A DNA stretch of 64,000 bases, taken from the NCBI RefSeq assembly GCF_003367395.1, contig NZ_CP031417.1, positions 2,976,001 through 3,040,000 of the forward strand, in the 5' to 3' direction. The position numbers were made by a program, and so were the translations under genes. Under the pieces are notes generated by a model. It searched no databases, had not been told where the DNA came from, and saw only the letters and a list, made by a program, of their open reading frames with translations. This document shows positions 24,281 to 35,512 of the stretch, piece after piece. Each line of letters begins with the position of its first letter. The first letter of the stretch is position 1. The DNA is from Pseudolabrys taiwanensis (GTDB taxonomy: Bacteria > Pseudomonadota > Alphaproteobacteria > Rhizobiales > Xanthobacteraceae).

Positions 24281-24369
24281 CGTCATGCCCCGCCTTGTGC
24301 CGGGCATCCACGTCTTCCAACGACAGAAGGAAGAAGACGTGGATGGCCGGGACAAGCCCGGCCATGACG
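24281..24369. repeat. palindromic repeat inside the kdp operon, between kdpC and kdpD
   Basis: An imperfect dyad of about 89 bases: CGTCATGCCCCGCCTTGTGC at the left answers GACAAGCCCGGCCATGACG at the right, and ATCCACGTCTTCC pairs with GAAGACGTGGAT around a short loop. It would form a very stable hairpin in the mRNA between the pump genes and the regulator genes, with no T tract. Confidence 0.8.
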
Positions 24370-24395
24370 CGGAGAACGCGATCTGGCGCGCCAGC

Positions 24396-24998
24396 CTACG
24401 ACTTCATCGCATCGAGGGCGAGGTTAAGCTTCAACACATTCACACGCGGCTCGCCGAGAAGCCCGAGCCAGCGGCCCTGCGTCTGGCTTTGCACCAGCGC
24501 GCTCACGCTGGCCTCCGTCAGCCCGCGGGCCTTGGCGATACGCGGCACCTGAAACAGAGCCGCCGCCGGCGAGATGTCGGGATCGAGGCCGCTCGCCGAT
24601 GTGGTGACAAGATCGACCGGGACCGCTGCCGAAGGATTTTCCTTCTTCAGAGTCTCGACATCCTCCTTGACGCGGTCCGCCAGCGCCTTGCTGGTCGGAC
24701 CCAGATTGGAGCCGCCGGAGTTCGCCGCGTTGTAAGGCACCCCGACGCTCTTGGTCGGATCCTTCGGGTCGGGGCCGGTCGTCGCCGAGGGACGGCCGTG
24801 GAAGTATTTGTCTGCCGCGAAAGACTGACCGATGAGCGCGGAGCCGATCACCTTGCCGTCCTTCTCGATCAGGCTGCCTTGCGCCTGATACGGAAAGAGC
24901 GCTCCGGCGAGGCCGGTCATGGCGAGCGGATAGATGAGGCCGGTGATGATCGTCAGGCCGACGACGAAGACGATGGCCGGGCGGATTTCCTTCAACAT
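24396..24998 (-). CDS. kdpC: potassium-transporting ATPase subunit KdpC
   Basis: The 200-residue subunit has one N-terminal membrane helix ([20 protein letters not shown]) and the conserved periplasmic domain: [20 protein letters not shown], then [13 protein letters not shown], and [20 protein letters not shown] with [10 protein letters not shown] at the end. It is required for assembly and affinity of the Kdp pump. It follows kdpB after 11 bases. The start at 24998 is the universal MLKEIRPAI opening; the longer open frame upstream is the kdpB shadow. Confidence 0.95.
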   Translation of the reverse strand: MLKEIRPAIVFVVGLTIITGLIYPLAMTGLAGALFPYQAQGSLIEKDGKVIGSALIGQSFAADKYFHGRPSATTGPDPKDPTKSVGVPYNAANSGGSNLGPTSKALADRVKEDVETLKKENPSAAVPVDLVTTSASGLDPDISPAAALFQVPRIAKARGLTEASVSALVQSQTQGRWLGLLGEPRVNVLKLNLALDAMKS

Positions 24999-25009
24999 TC
25001 TTTTTCTCC

Positions 25010-27082
<2,073 letters not shown>

Positions 27083-27099
27083 GGGTCGTTACTCCGAGA

Positions 27100-28803
27100 T
27101 CAGAAGACGCTGCCGGCCAGCATCGCGAGATGCTCGACGATGGGGCCCAGCGCGAGAACGGGGAAGAAGGTGAGACCGCCGACGATGAGGATGACGCCGA
27201 CGAGCAGGCCGACGAACAGGCCGCCGGTGGTCGGGAAAGTGCCGAGCGACGGCGGCACCGACTTCTTGGCCGCCAACGCGCCGGCGATCGCCATCGCGGG
27301 CACGATCATCCAGAAACGGCCGATGAACATCGCGACCGCGCCGGACAGATTGTAGAAGAAGGTGTTGCCGGTGAGGCCGGCGAAGGCCGAGCCGTTGTTC
27401 GCGGTCATCGAGGTGTAGGCATAGAGCACCTCGGAGAAGCCGTGCGGCCCGGCATTGGCCATCGACGCCACCGCCGGCGGATAGACGACGGCGATCGCGG
27501 TCCAGCCGAGCATCATCAGCGGCAGGATCAGGATGGCGAGCATCGCCATCTTCACCTCGCGCGCCTCGATCTTCTTGCCGACATATTCCGGCGTGCGGCC
27601 GACCATCAGGCCCGCCACAAACACGGTGACGATGACGAACAGCAGCACACCGTAGAGGCCGGCGCCGACGCCGCCGACGACGATCTCGCCGAGCTCCATG
27701 TTGATGAGCGGGATCATGCCGCCGAGCGCGGTGAACGAGTCATGCATGGCGTTGACGGCGCCGCAGGAGGCCGCGGTGGTGATCACCGCGAACAGCGCCG
27801 AGGCGACGATGCCGAAGCGGACCTCCTTGCCTTCCATGTTGCCGCCGGTCAGGCCGAGCGAGCTCAGGATGTTGGTACCGCTCGCCTCGGCCCAGTAACA
27901 GACGACGACACCGGCGAGGAACAGCACGCCCATCGCGGCGAGGATCGCCCAGCCCTGCTTCTGGTTGCCGACCATGCGGCCGAACACGTTGGTCAGCGCG
28001 GCGCCGAGCACGAAGATCGACAGCATCTGCACGAAATTCGACAGCGCGGTCGGGTTCTCGAACGGATGTGCGGCGTTGGCGTTGAAGAAGCCGCCGCCAT
28101 TGGTGCCAAGCATCTTGATCGCGACCTGCGAGGCGACCGGGCCGACGGCGATAGTCTGCTTGGCGCCTTCCAGCGTCGTTGCATCGACATAGGGACCGAG
28201 CGTCTGCGGGATGCCCTGCCACACCAGGAACAGCGTGTAGACGACGCAGATCGGCAGCAGGATGTAGAGCGTGCAACGCGTGACATCGACCCAGAAATTG
28301 CCGACCGTCTTCGCCGAAGCGCGGGCAAAGCCGCGGACCAGCGCGACGGCGAGGACGATGCCGGTCGCCGCCGACAGATAGTTCTGGTGCGTCAGGCCGA
28401 GCATCTGCACGAGATAGGAGATCGTGCTTTCGCCGCCGTAGTTCTGCCAGTTGGTGTTGGTGATGAAGGAGACCGCCGTGTTGAAGGCGAGATCCGGCGG
28501 CACCGTGGTCATTTCGGCTGGATTGAACGGCAGCACGCCCTGCAGCCGCATCAACGCATAGAGGATGGCGAAGCCGGCGACATGGAACAGCAGCATGGCC
28601 ACCGTGTAGGTGAGCCAGCCCTGCTCGCTCTTCTCGTCGATACCGCCGACGCGATAGAGCGCCACTTCGACGGGCCGCAGCGCGAACGACAGGAAGGTGC
28701 GCTCGCCGTTGAAGACGCGCGTCATGTAGGCGCCCAGCATGGGCGTGAGCGCGACGATGATAGCGCAGTACAGAACAATCTGGACCCAACCGATGACGGT
28801 CAT
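27100..28803 (-). CDS. kdpA: potassium-transporting ATPase subunit KdpA
   Basis: The 567-residue channel-like subunit has about ten membrane helices and four selectivity-filter-type repeats, with segments such as [55 protein letters not shown] and [13 protein letters not shown]. The ATG at 28803 is preferred over a GTG at 28809 because AGGGGG stands six to seven bases before the ATG. It selects potassium for the KdpB pump. Confidence 0.97.
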   Translation of the reverse strand: MTVIGWVQIVLYCAIIVALTPMLGAYMTRVFNGERTFLSFALRPVEVALYRVGGIDEKSEQGWLTYTVAMLLFHVAGFAILYALMRLQGVLPFNPAEMTTVPPDLAFNTAVSFITNTNWQNYGGESTISYLVQMLGLTHQNYLSAATGIVLAVALVRGFARASAKTVGNFWVDVTRCTLYILLPICVVYTLFLVWQGIPQTLGPYVDATTLEGAKQTIAVGPVASQVAIKMLGTNGGGFFNANAAHPFENPTALSNFVQMLSIFVLGAALTNVFGRMVGNQKQGWAILAAMGVLFLAGVVVCYWAEASGTNILSSLGLTGGNMEGKEVRFGIVASALFAVITTAASCGAVNAMHDSFTALGGMIPLINMELGEIVVGGVGAGLYGVLLFVIVTVFVAGLMVGRTPEYVGKKIEAREVKMAMLAILILPLMMLGWTAIAVVYPPAVASMANAGPHGFSEVLYAYTSMTANNGSAFAGLTGNTFFYNLSGAVAMFIGRFWMIVPAMAIAGALAAKKSVPPSLGTFPTTGGLFVGLLVGVILIVGGLTFFPVLALGPIVEHLAMLAGSVF

Positions 28804-28812
28804 GGTCACCCC

Positions 28813-28902
28813 CTAAAATTGCTCAGGGCGCAGCAGCGCATAGGTGAGGTAGATCAGCAGCCCTATGGTCACGAGGGCGGCGAGCGAATAGTCGATGGGC
28901 AT
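28813..28902 (-). CDS. kdpF: potassium-transporting ATPase subunit KdpF (29 aa)
   Basis: The 29-residue single-helix peptide begins MPIDYSLAALVTIGLLIYLT and ends LLRPEQF, a clear KdpF signature (YALLRPE). It lies 9 bases before kdpA on the same strand. KdpF sits at the subunit interface and stabilises the Kdp complex. Confidence 0.92.
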   Translation of the reverse strand: MPIDYSLAALVTIGLLIYLTYALLRPEQF

Positions 28903-28911
28903 GGCGCACCT

Positions 28912-28995
28912 TTAGAGGCGGTCGCAGGCGATGGCGTAACCGAACGTCAGCGCGAACAGGGCGATACCGAGGGCAAGAACGACGAGATCGAGCAT
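28912..28995 (-). CDS. 27-residue membrane peptide at the head of the kdp operon
   Basis: This ORF, 9 bases before kdpF, encodes MLDLVVLALGIALFALTFGY followed by AIACDRL, one hydrophobic helix with a short charged end. AAAGGGAACGTTTT before its ATG gives a usable ribosome binding site. Peptides of similar size ending in A-x-x-C-[DE]-R-L occur upstream of kdpF in other bacteria as I recall, without a known role. It may be a second small Kdp subunit or a leader peptide coupling translation. Confidence 0.7.
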   Translation of the reverse strand: MLDLVVLALGIALFALTFGYAIACDRL

Positions 28996-29333
28996 AAAAC
29001 GTTCCCTTTCAAAGGTTCTGGAGCGAGCTTCGAAATAGAAGTCCGACCGTAAAGAAGCGATGCGGAATGGATTTGCGCCACATCAAGAGGAAATAAAGAT
29101 GATGCCGCGGCGCCACGGCCTTTATGCCGGGTTTATGACTGGCGGCTTGAAAGACGGCGAACTTGCACCGCGCGAACATGTTTCATGGTCGTGGATTGAC
29201 CAATACTGCTCGTAACCGAGAAAGCGGGACCCCCGGGCCAAACATATAAGAGTTGCAATACGGCGCTGGATTCCCGCTTGCGCGGGAATGAACGGAGACT
29301 GGATCAGCTTGATCATAAATGGCTTCAGCCGCG
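28996..29333. other. intergenic stretch upstream of the kdp operon
   Basis: No gene is seen in these 338 bases. The part next to 28995 should contain the kdp promoter and KdpE site; no clear box was found by eye. The part near 29205 to 29297 is a palindromic repeat. Confidence 0.6.
29205..29297. repeat. partly decayed palindromic repeat
   Basis: The right hairpin is intact: ATTCCCGCTTGCGCGGGAAT with preceding GGCGCTGG. The left hairpin is decayed: ACTGCTCGTAACCGAGAAAGCGGGACC where other copies have CGTCCCCGCGCAAGCGGGGACC. Loss of pairing in one arm suggests an old copy. Confidence 0.65.
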
Positions 29334-30602
29334 TCACACGCTGCGCCGCCGCTTCGGCGAGGCCGCGCGCAACTCGGCTTCCCAGCCGAACACCGAGCGG
29401 CCGTCATAGGTCGGAGAGGCGTCCATCTCCTGCGCGATGAAGCCCTCCACCGACGGCCCCTCCGCGCGCGCTTCGAGCAGACGCGCCTGATCGTCGAGCC
29501 GCTTCAAGGCCGACAGCTCTTCCTCACGGCCGAGCTTGGCGTTCTGCACGGCCGACTTCAGCACGCCGATGGTCTCGTCATAGACCTTGAGCGGCACCGG
29601 GAACGGATGCCGATCCTTGCCGCCATGGGCGAGCGAGAAGCGCGCGGGATCGCTGAAGCGGCATGGCGCGCCGTGCACGACTTCGGCCACCAGCGCCAGC
29701 GCCTTCACCGTGCGCGCGCCGACGCCGGGCGTGAGCAGCAATTCGGAAAAGTCCTTCGGCCCGCGATCGGCGGCGGCGGCGAGATTGCCGCGCAGGCGGC
29801 GGGCGATCACGTCGTCCTCGCGCACGTCGTGGTGCGCCGGCATGACGAGATGCGGCAAGGCGAGCTGCGCGGGCTCAGGCTTCGGCGCCGGCTCGCCGCC
29901 GAGCGATGCGAACTCGCGCGCGATCTTGTCCGGCCCGAGCGACGCCAACAGGTCGAGCTGCGCGTTGCGCGAGCCTTGCGCGCGCTTGTCGGCGAGGTTG
30001 ACGATCTCGCCCTGCCCCTTGCCGTCGATCGCCGTGTGCGGATCGTCGAAGAAGCTGGTCAGTCCCTCGGACAGCCAGTGATAGCGGCGCGCCTGGCGCT
30101 TGTCGCCGTTCATGCCCTGCTGCACCACGGTCCACTTGCCGTCGTCGGTGACGAAGAAGCCGTGCAGATAGAGATCGAATCCGTCCTGCACCGCCGCGCT
30201 GTCCACCTTGGCCACGAGGCGGCTCGTCTGCGCCAGCCCCGCGCCGTCGAAGCCCTGCCGCTCGCCGATATTCACGAGTTGCTGCGGCGTCTCGCGCGAC
30301 TTGGCACCGCGGCCGCCGCAGACATGAATGCCGAGTTCGCCGGCGAGCGGCGCGAGGCCGCGCTTGAGCGCGCCGATGACGCTGGTGGTGATGCCGGACG
30401 AATGCCAGTCCATGCCCATCACGCAGCCGAAGGATTGGAACCAGAAAGGATTGGCGATGCGGCGCAGGAACTCGTCGCGGCCGTAATGGTGCACGATGGC
30501 CTGCGTCATCACCGCACCGAGCCGCGTCATGCGCGCCGCCAGCCACGGCGGCACGTGACCGCCGTGCAGCGGCAGATCGGCACTTCCGGCCCGGCGCGCC
30601 AT
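29334..30602 (-). CDS. DUF763 domain protein
   Basis: The 422-residue protein belongs to DUF763, a family of unknown function found in bacteria and archaea. Recognised blocks are MARRAGSADLPLHGGHVPPW at the start, then IVHHYGRDEFLRRIANPFWF, VMGMDWHSSGITTSV, and LLTPGVGARTVKALALVAEV, a helix-hairpin-helix-like turn that hints at DNA contact. The start at 30602 is the family start; a longer frame enters the adjacent repeat. DNA-related function is inference from the hairpin motif only. It is divergent from the UvrD-like helicase gene. Confidence 0.88.
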   Translation of the reverse strand: MARRAGSADLPLHGGHVPPWLAARMTRLGAVMTQAIVHHYGRDEFLRRIANPFWFQSFGCVMGMDWHSSGITTSVIGALKRGLAPLAGELGIHVCGGRGAKSRETPQQLVNIGERQGFDGAGLAQTSRLVAKVDSAAVQDGFDLYLHGFFVTDDGKWTVVQQGMNGDKRQARRYHWLSEGLTSFFDDPHTAIDGKGQGEIVNLADKRAQGSRNAQLDLLASLGPDKIAREFASLGGEPAPKPEPAQLALPHLVMPAHHDVREDDVIARRLRGNLAAAADRGPKDFSELLLTPGVGARTVKALALVAEVVHGAPCRFSDPARFSLAHGGKDRHPFPVPLKVYDETIGVLKSAVQNAKLGREEELSALKRLDDQARLLEARAEGPSVEGFIAQEMDASPTYDGRSVFGWEAELRAASPKRRRSV

Positions 30603-30629
30603 GAATAAAGCCTCTCCCTTTCGCCGCTT

Positions 30630-30729
30630 CGTAGGGTGGGTTGGCGCCGAAGGCGCGTAACCCACCGGCTGAATTCGCCGAAGCGCTCGATGGTGGGTTA
30701 CGGCGCCGCGCGCCTAACCCACCCTACGG
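30630..30729. repeat. palindromic repeat (GTAGGGTGGGTT type)
   Basis: The unit starts GTAGGGTGGGTTGGCGCCGAAG, continues GCGTAACCCACC and ends with GGTGGGTTACGGCGCC and CCTAACCCACCCTAC. The outer arms GTAGGGTGGGTT and AACCCACCCTAC pair perfectly over 12 bases. It is a second repeat type in the window, in the gap between the DUF763 and helicase genes. Confidence 0.8.
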
Positions 30730-30818
30730 CGACGAACCCATGATCGGTCGCAATCGACAAAACCCTTCGTTCATGCTTTGTACGATACACTGGCCGTGCT
30801 GAGCAATGGGGAAAGAGC

Positions 30819-32915
30819 CTGCAAAATCTGGAACTTAGCTCGAATCGTCAGGCTGCTCCGGCGTCCTATCTCGCCAAGCTGAATGCCGAGCAGCGCCGCG
30901 CGGTTGAGCACGGCGGCGAGTTCCTCAACGACGCCCCGCCGCTCTTGATCATCGCCGGCGCCGGCTCGGGCAAGACCAACACCTTGGCGCACCGCGTGGC
31001 GCATCTCATTCTCGGCGGCGTCGATCCGCGCCGCATCCTGCTGCTGACCTTTTCGCGCCGCGCGGCCGCCGAGATGCAGCGGCGCGTCGAGCGCATCACC
31101 GCGCAAATCCTCGGCGCGCAAGGCGCCCCGCTCGCGGCGTCGCTGTCGTGGTCCGGCACCTTCCACGCCATCGGCGCGAGGCTGCTGCGCGAATACGCGC
31201 AGATGATCGGCATCGAACAGGTCTTCACCATCCACGACCGCGAGGATTCTGCCGACCTGATGAACCTCGTGCGGCACGAACTCGGCCTGTCGCAGATGGA
31301 CAAGCGTTTCCCGATGAAGGGCACGTGCCTCGCCATCTATTCGCGCAGCGTCAATGCCGAAACGCCGCTCGCCGAAGTGCTGCAGCGCTATTATCCCTGG
31401 TGCGCGGAATGGGAAGCCGAACTGCGCGGCCTGTTCGGCGCTTACGTCGAAGCCAAGCAGAAGCAGAACGTGCTCGATTACGACGATCTGCTGCTCTACT
31501 GGGCGCAGATGATGACGGAAGGCGCGATCGCCGAGGAGATCGCATCGCGCTTCGATCACGTGATGGTCGACGAATATCAAGACACCAACCGCTTGCAGGC
31601 ATCGATCCTGCTCGGGCTGAAGCCGACCGGACGCGGGCTGACCGTGGTCGGCGACGACGCGCAGTCCATCTACTCTTTCCGCGCCGCCACCGTGCGCAAC
31701 ATTCTCGACTTTCCCGGCCACTTCACGCCGAAGGCCGAGGTCGTCACGCTCGAACGCAACTACCGTTCGACCCAGCCGATCCTCGCCGCCGCCAATGCGG
31801 TGATCGAGCTCGCCGCCGAACGCTTCACCAAGAACCTGTGGTCGGACCGGCCATCGGCGGACCGGCCGCTGCTGGTCAACGTCGCCGACGATGTCGCGCA
31901 AGCCGGTTATATCGTCGCCAAGATCCTGGAGAACCGCGAGGCCGGCATCACGCTGAAATCGCAGGCCGTGCTGTTCCGCACCTCCAGCCACAGCGCCGGC
32001 CTCGAAATCGAGCTGACGCGCAAGAACATCCCCTTCGTGAAATTCGGCGGCCTGAAGTTTCTCGAAGCCGCGCACATCAAGGACGTGCTGGCGATGCTGC
32101 GCTGGGCGCAGAACATGCGCGACCGCGTTGCCGGCTTCCGCGTGTCGCAGCTAATGCCGGGCATCGGACCGGGCACGGCCGGCCGCCTGCTCGACAGCAT
32201 CAACGAGATGGGCGATCCCGTCGCCGCCATTGCCGGCTTCAAGCCGCCGGCAGCGGCCGTGAAGCACTGGCCGGATTTCGAGGAGACCATCGGCCTGCTG
32301 CGGCGGAATGCGATCGGCTGGCCGGGCGAACTCGATCTCGTCTCGCGTTGGTACGAGCCGCATCTCGAACGCATTTACGAGGATGCCGCCGTCCGCCAGG
32401 GCGACATCGCGCAGCTGGTGCAGATCGCCTCGAGCTATCCGAGCCGCGACCGCTTCCTGACCGAACTGACGCTCGATCCGCCCGACGCCACGAGCGATGA
32501 ATCCGGCGTGCCGCTGCTCGACGAGGACTATCTGATCCTCTCGACCATCCATTCCGCCAAGGGCCAGGAATGGACCTCCGTCTACGTGCTCAACACCGTG
32601 GATGGCTGCATCCCCTCCGATCTGTCGACCGGCTCGATGACCGAAATCGAGGAGGAGCGCCGCCTGCTTTATGTGGCGATGACCCGCGCCAAGGACCAAC
32701 TGCACGTCATGGTGCCGCAGCGCTTCTATACCAGCGGCCAGCGCTCGACCGGCGACCGCCACGTCTATGCGCAGCGCACGCGCTTCATCCCCAGCGCGCT
32801 GACCAAGCATTTCGCCAGCGCGTCCTGGCCGCCATCAAGGGGAACGCGGCCGGGAAGCGCGAATGGCGGCGTCAGCGTCGACGTGCGCGCGCGCATGCGC
32901 AAGATGTGGGAGTAG
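30819..32915 (+). CDS. UvrD/PcrA-like superfamily 1 helicase, start codon abnormal
   Basis: The frame encodes a complete SF1A helicase: Q motif LNAEQRRAVEHGG, Walker A LIIAGAGSGKTNTLA, TFSRRAAAEM (Ia), MVDEYQDTN (II), GDDAQSIYSFRAA (III), LERNYRSTQP (IV), HSAKGQEWTSVYVLN (V) and RRLLYVAMTRAKDQL (VI). It should unwind DNA in repair or replication. No ATG or GTG lies between the upstream in-frame stop (30741) and the Q motif; the only TTG (30945) would cut off the Q motif. CTG at 30819, after GGGGAAAGAG, is the best guess and gives 698 residues. An ATG at 30806 is in another frame and meets a stop after ten codons. Confidence 0.85.
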   Translation: MQNLELSSNRQAAPASYLAKLNAEQRRAVEHGGEFLNDAPPLLIIAGAGSGKTNTLAHRVAHLILGGVDPRRILLLTFSRRAAAEMQRRVERITAQILGAQGAPLAASLSWSGTFHAIGARLLREYAQMIGIEQVFTIHDREDSADLMNLVRHELGLSQMDKRFPMKGTCLAIYSRSVNAETPLAEVLQRYYPWCAEWEAELRGLFGAYVEAKQKQNVLDYDDLLLYWAQMMTEGAIAEEIASRFDHVMVDEYQDTNRLQASILLGLKPTGRGLTVVGDDAQSIYSFRAATVRNILDFPGHFTPKAEVVTLERNYRSTQPILAAANAVIELAAERFTKNLWSDRPSADRPLLVNVADDVAQAGYIVAKILENREAGITLKSQAVLFRTSSHSAGLEIELTRKNIPFVKFGGLKFLEAAHIKDVLAMLRWAQNMRDRVAGFRVSQLMPGIGPGTAGRLLDSINEMGDPVAAIAGFKPPAAAVKHWPDFEETIGLLRRNAIGWPGELDLVSRWYEPHLERIYEDAAVRQGDIAQLVQIASSYPSRDRFLTELTLDPPDATSDESGVPLLDEDYLILSTIHSAKGQEWTSVYVLNTVDGCIPSDLSTGSMTEIEEERRLLYVAMTRAKDQLHVMVPQRFYTSGQRSTGDRHVYAQRTRFIPSALTKHFASASWPPSRGTRPGSANGGVSVDVRARMRKMWE

Positions 32916-32931
32916 CTAGAGGCTATTGTCT

Positions 32932-33023
32932 TCCGTTCGCCCCCGCGGAAGCGGGGGGCCCAGCACGATCGTGCAAACTTGGTATTGCGTGCAGGAATCC
33001 CGCTTTCGCGGGAATGAACGGAG
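32932..33023. repeat. palindromic repeat (CCGTTCGCCCCCGC type)
   Basis: Two hairpins, CCCCCGCGGAAGCGGGGG and ATCCCGCTTTCGCGGGAAT, flank a spacer with GCACGATCGTGC, itself a perfect 12-base palindrome. Layout and ends match the copies at 12584 and 59421. Confidence 0.85.
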
Positions 33024-33044
33024 TGTATCTCGGGCGACTAAGAA

Positions 33045-35339
33045 CTAACCTGTCGCCGCGCGCTTCTTGCGCGGATGACGCGCCACCGGCGCGCGGCCGA
33101 CAATCTCAGCATAGTCGCCTATGGGCTTCGGCATGCCGATGAAATAGCCCTGCACTTCATCGCAGCCTTCCGCGACGAGGAAATCGAGCTGCGCTTCGGT
33201 CTCGACACCTTCGGCCAACACCGGCAGCGACAGCCCGCGACCGAGCGCGATGACCGAGCGTACGATCGCCGCCGCCTGCTCGCTGCGGCCCAGATTGGCG
33301 ATGAACGCGCGGTCGATCTTGATCTTGTCGAACGGGAACGACTGCAAATACGACAACGACGAATAGCCCGTGCCGAAGTCGTCCATGGCGATGCGCACGC
33401 CGAGGTTCTTCAGCCGCCGCAGGACCAAAAGCGCCCGCTCGAAGTCGCCGATCAACACGCCTTCGGTGATCTCGAGCTCCAGCCGGTCAGGCGGCAAGCC
33501 GGTCTCGAGCAACACCTGATGCACCAACAGCGGCAGATCGCCGTGATGGAATTGGACCGGCGACAGATTCACGCCGATGCGCAGGGGCCGCGGCCACGCC
33601 GCCGCTTCGCGGCAGGCGGCGCGCAAGATCCATTCGCCGAGCGCAACGATGGCACCCGTTTCCTCGGCAAGCGGAATGAAGGTCGCCGGCGGCACGAGCC
33701 CGAGGCGCGGATGATGCCAGCGCACCAAGGCCTCGAAACCGTTGATACGGCCGTTGATCTCCGCTTGCGGCTGATAATGCAAAGCCATTTCGTCGTGCGC
33801 GATCGCCGTGCGCAGATCCTGCTGCAGCGCGCGCTTCTGGCGCAGCTTGGTATCCATGGCCACTTCGAAGAACCGGACCGAGCCGCGGGCCTCGCCTTTG
33901 GCGCGGAACAACGCGGCTTCCGCATTGGCGACGAGCGTGGCCGCGTCGGCCGCGTCATTCGGGAAGATCGAGACGCCCATCGTAAGGCTGACGCGCACCG
34001 CGTGGCCGCCGATATCGATGTCGTGCGCAAACGCCGCTTGAAGCCGATGCGTCAGGGCATCGGCGCCTTCCGGCTGGGCTCCGGTGGGCGTGATGATGGC
34101 GAACTCGTCGCCGCCGATACGCGCCAAGAAAGCGCCCTCGCTGATGAATTCGAGCCGACGCGCGACCTCCTGCAGCAAGGCGTCGCCGGTGACGTGACCG
34201 AACACATCATTGACCGCCTTGAAGCGGTCGAGGTCGATGCACAAGACGGCGAAAGGCGCGTCGAGAACCCGCGCGCGGTCGACGGTCGCGGCGATGCAGT
34301 CGTTGAAGGCGAAGCGGTTGGGCAGATCGGTCAGGGCATCGTGATGCGCCAGGTGCGCGAGCTGCTGTTCGTCCTGCTTGCGCTCGGTGAGATCGGTGAT
34401 GAGGCTGATCAGATATTGCGGTTTGCGCCGCGGCCCGTCGACCGGCAATCGCATCGCAGTGACGATGCGCGTGCCATTGCCCGGCGTGATGACCGCGTGC
34501 TCGTCCTCGAACACCGGCTTGCCGGTCTCGACGAGGCGGCGATCCTGCGCTTCGACCATCTCGGCCTGTTCCGGGATGAGATCGTGGACGCTCTTGCCCA
34601 GTATCTCGGAGCGGCTGACGCCGAAGTAGCGTTCCGCAGCGCGGTTGACCAGGATGTAACGGAAGGTCGGCACGTCCTTGACGACGAGCGGCGACGGCAT
34701 GTTCTCGATGATCGTATCGAGGAAGGCCCGCGTGTGTTCGAGCACACGCTCGCCACGTATCCTTTCGGTCGCGTCTTCATGCATCGCCACCCAGCCGCCG
34801 CTGGCCATCGCGTGGTAGGTGACCGTGGTGAAGCGGCCATCGGCGATTTCGATCGTCAAGGTCATCGTGCCGCCGTTGTCGAGCACGGCCTTGCGCTCCT
34901 TGACGTACGCCTCGATGTCGAGCGGAAACGTACCCGCGGCGCGGCGGGCCTCGAGCACGTCGCGGATGGTCGCGCCATGCCAGACGTTCTTCGGATTGAT
35001 GTGATACATCTCGATGTAGCGCTGGTTCCACAAGACCAGCCGGTCGTCCGCATCGAACATGCAGAGACCTTGGATCATGCTGTTGAGCGCACCGTCGAGC
35101 TGCTTGTTCTGCTCGCTCAGCTTCGCGCCGGTGCGACGGGCGAGCAACTCGCCGGTCACGAACATGCCGCCCAGTCCGCCGCATAGCGCCGCCAGTGCGA
35201 TAGACAGCGCGCCGATCGGCAGCGCATAGCTATCGACGACGAGCGTGATGATGAGTGCGAGGAAAAAACCGAGCGCGCCGGCTCCGGCGATAATCCGCCA
35301 GCCGCGGGCATTCGACGCTGTTTCGTCTCTCCGGACCAT
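33045..35339 (-). CDS. membrane-bound GGDEF-EAL protein with two PAS domains
   Basis: The 764-residue protein has two N-terminal membrane helices (about 14 to 66), a PAS domain (about 82 to 195), a second PAS domain (about 203 to 320), a diguanylate cyclase domain with intact GGDEF at 409 to 413 (RIGGDEFAII), and an EAL phosphodiesterase domain with the signature EAL at 536 to 538 (FEALVRWHHP), NLSPVQFH, DDFGTGYSSL and the EGVETEAQ glutamate. Both cyclic-di-GMP domains look catalytically complete, so the net output cannot be predicted. It is a single gene, with 173 bases free upstream. Confidence 0.93.
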   Translation of the reverse strand: MVRRDETASNARGWRIIAGAGALGFFLALIITLVVDSYALPIGALSIALAALCGGLGGMFVTGELLARRTGAKLSEQNKQLDGALNSMIQGLCMFDADDRLVLWNQRYIEMYHINPKNVWHGATIRDVLEARRAAGTFPLDIEAYVKERKAVLDNGGTMTLTIEIADGRFTTVTYHAMASGGWVAMHEDATERIRGERVLEHTRAFLDTIIENMPSPLVVKDVPTFRYILVNRAAERYFGVSRSEILGKSVHDLIPEQAEMVEAQDRRLVETGKPVFEDEHAVITPGNGTRIVTAMRLPVDGPRRKPQYLISLITDLTERKQDEQQLAHLAHHDALTDLPNRFAFNDCIAATVDRARVLDAPFAVLCIDLDRFKAVNDVFGHVTGDALLQEVARRLEFISEGAFLARIGGDEFAIITPTGAQPEGADALTHRLQAAFAHDIDIGGHAVRVSLTMGVSIFPNDAADAATLVANAEAALFRAKGEARGSVRFFEVAMDTKLRQKRALQQDLRTAIAHDEMALHYQPQAEINGRINGFEALVRWHHPRLGLVPPATFIPLAEETGAIVALGEWILRAACREAAAWPRPLRIGVNLSPVQFHHGDLPLLVHQVLLETGLPPDRLELEITEGVLIGDFERALLVLRRLKNLGVRIAMDDFGTGYSSLSYLQSFPFDKIKIDRAFIANLGRSEQAAAIVRSVIALGRGLSLPVLAEGVETEAQLDFLVAEGCDEVQGYFIGMPKPIGDYAEIVGRAPVARHPRKKRAATG

Positions 35340-35512
35340 GCCTATACCCGGATCGTCGAGCGTGCGACGCGCACGAGCACCGATCTCTGGAAAAACAATG
35401 GCCGGACAGGGCTGTGGACCCGATTAATATCGGGGAATATCTTTGGTTAATGGGCGTTAGGCCTACGTGCGGGTAAATGATTGCGCACGCAATGATCCGG
35501 AACTCTCGACCT

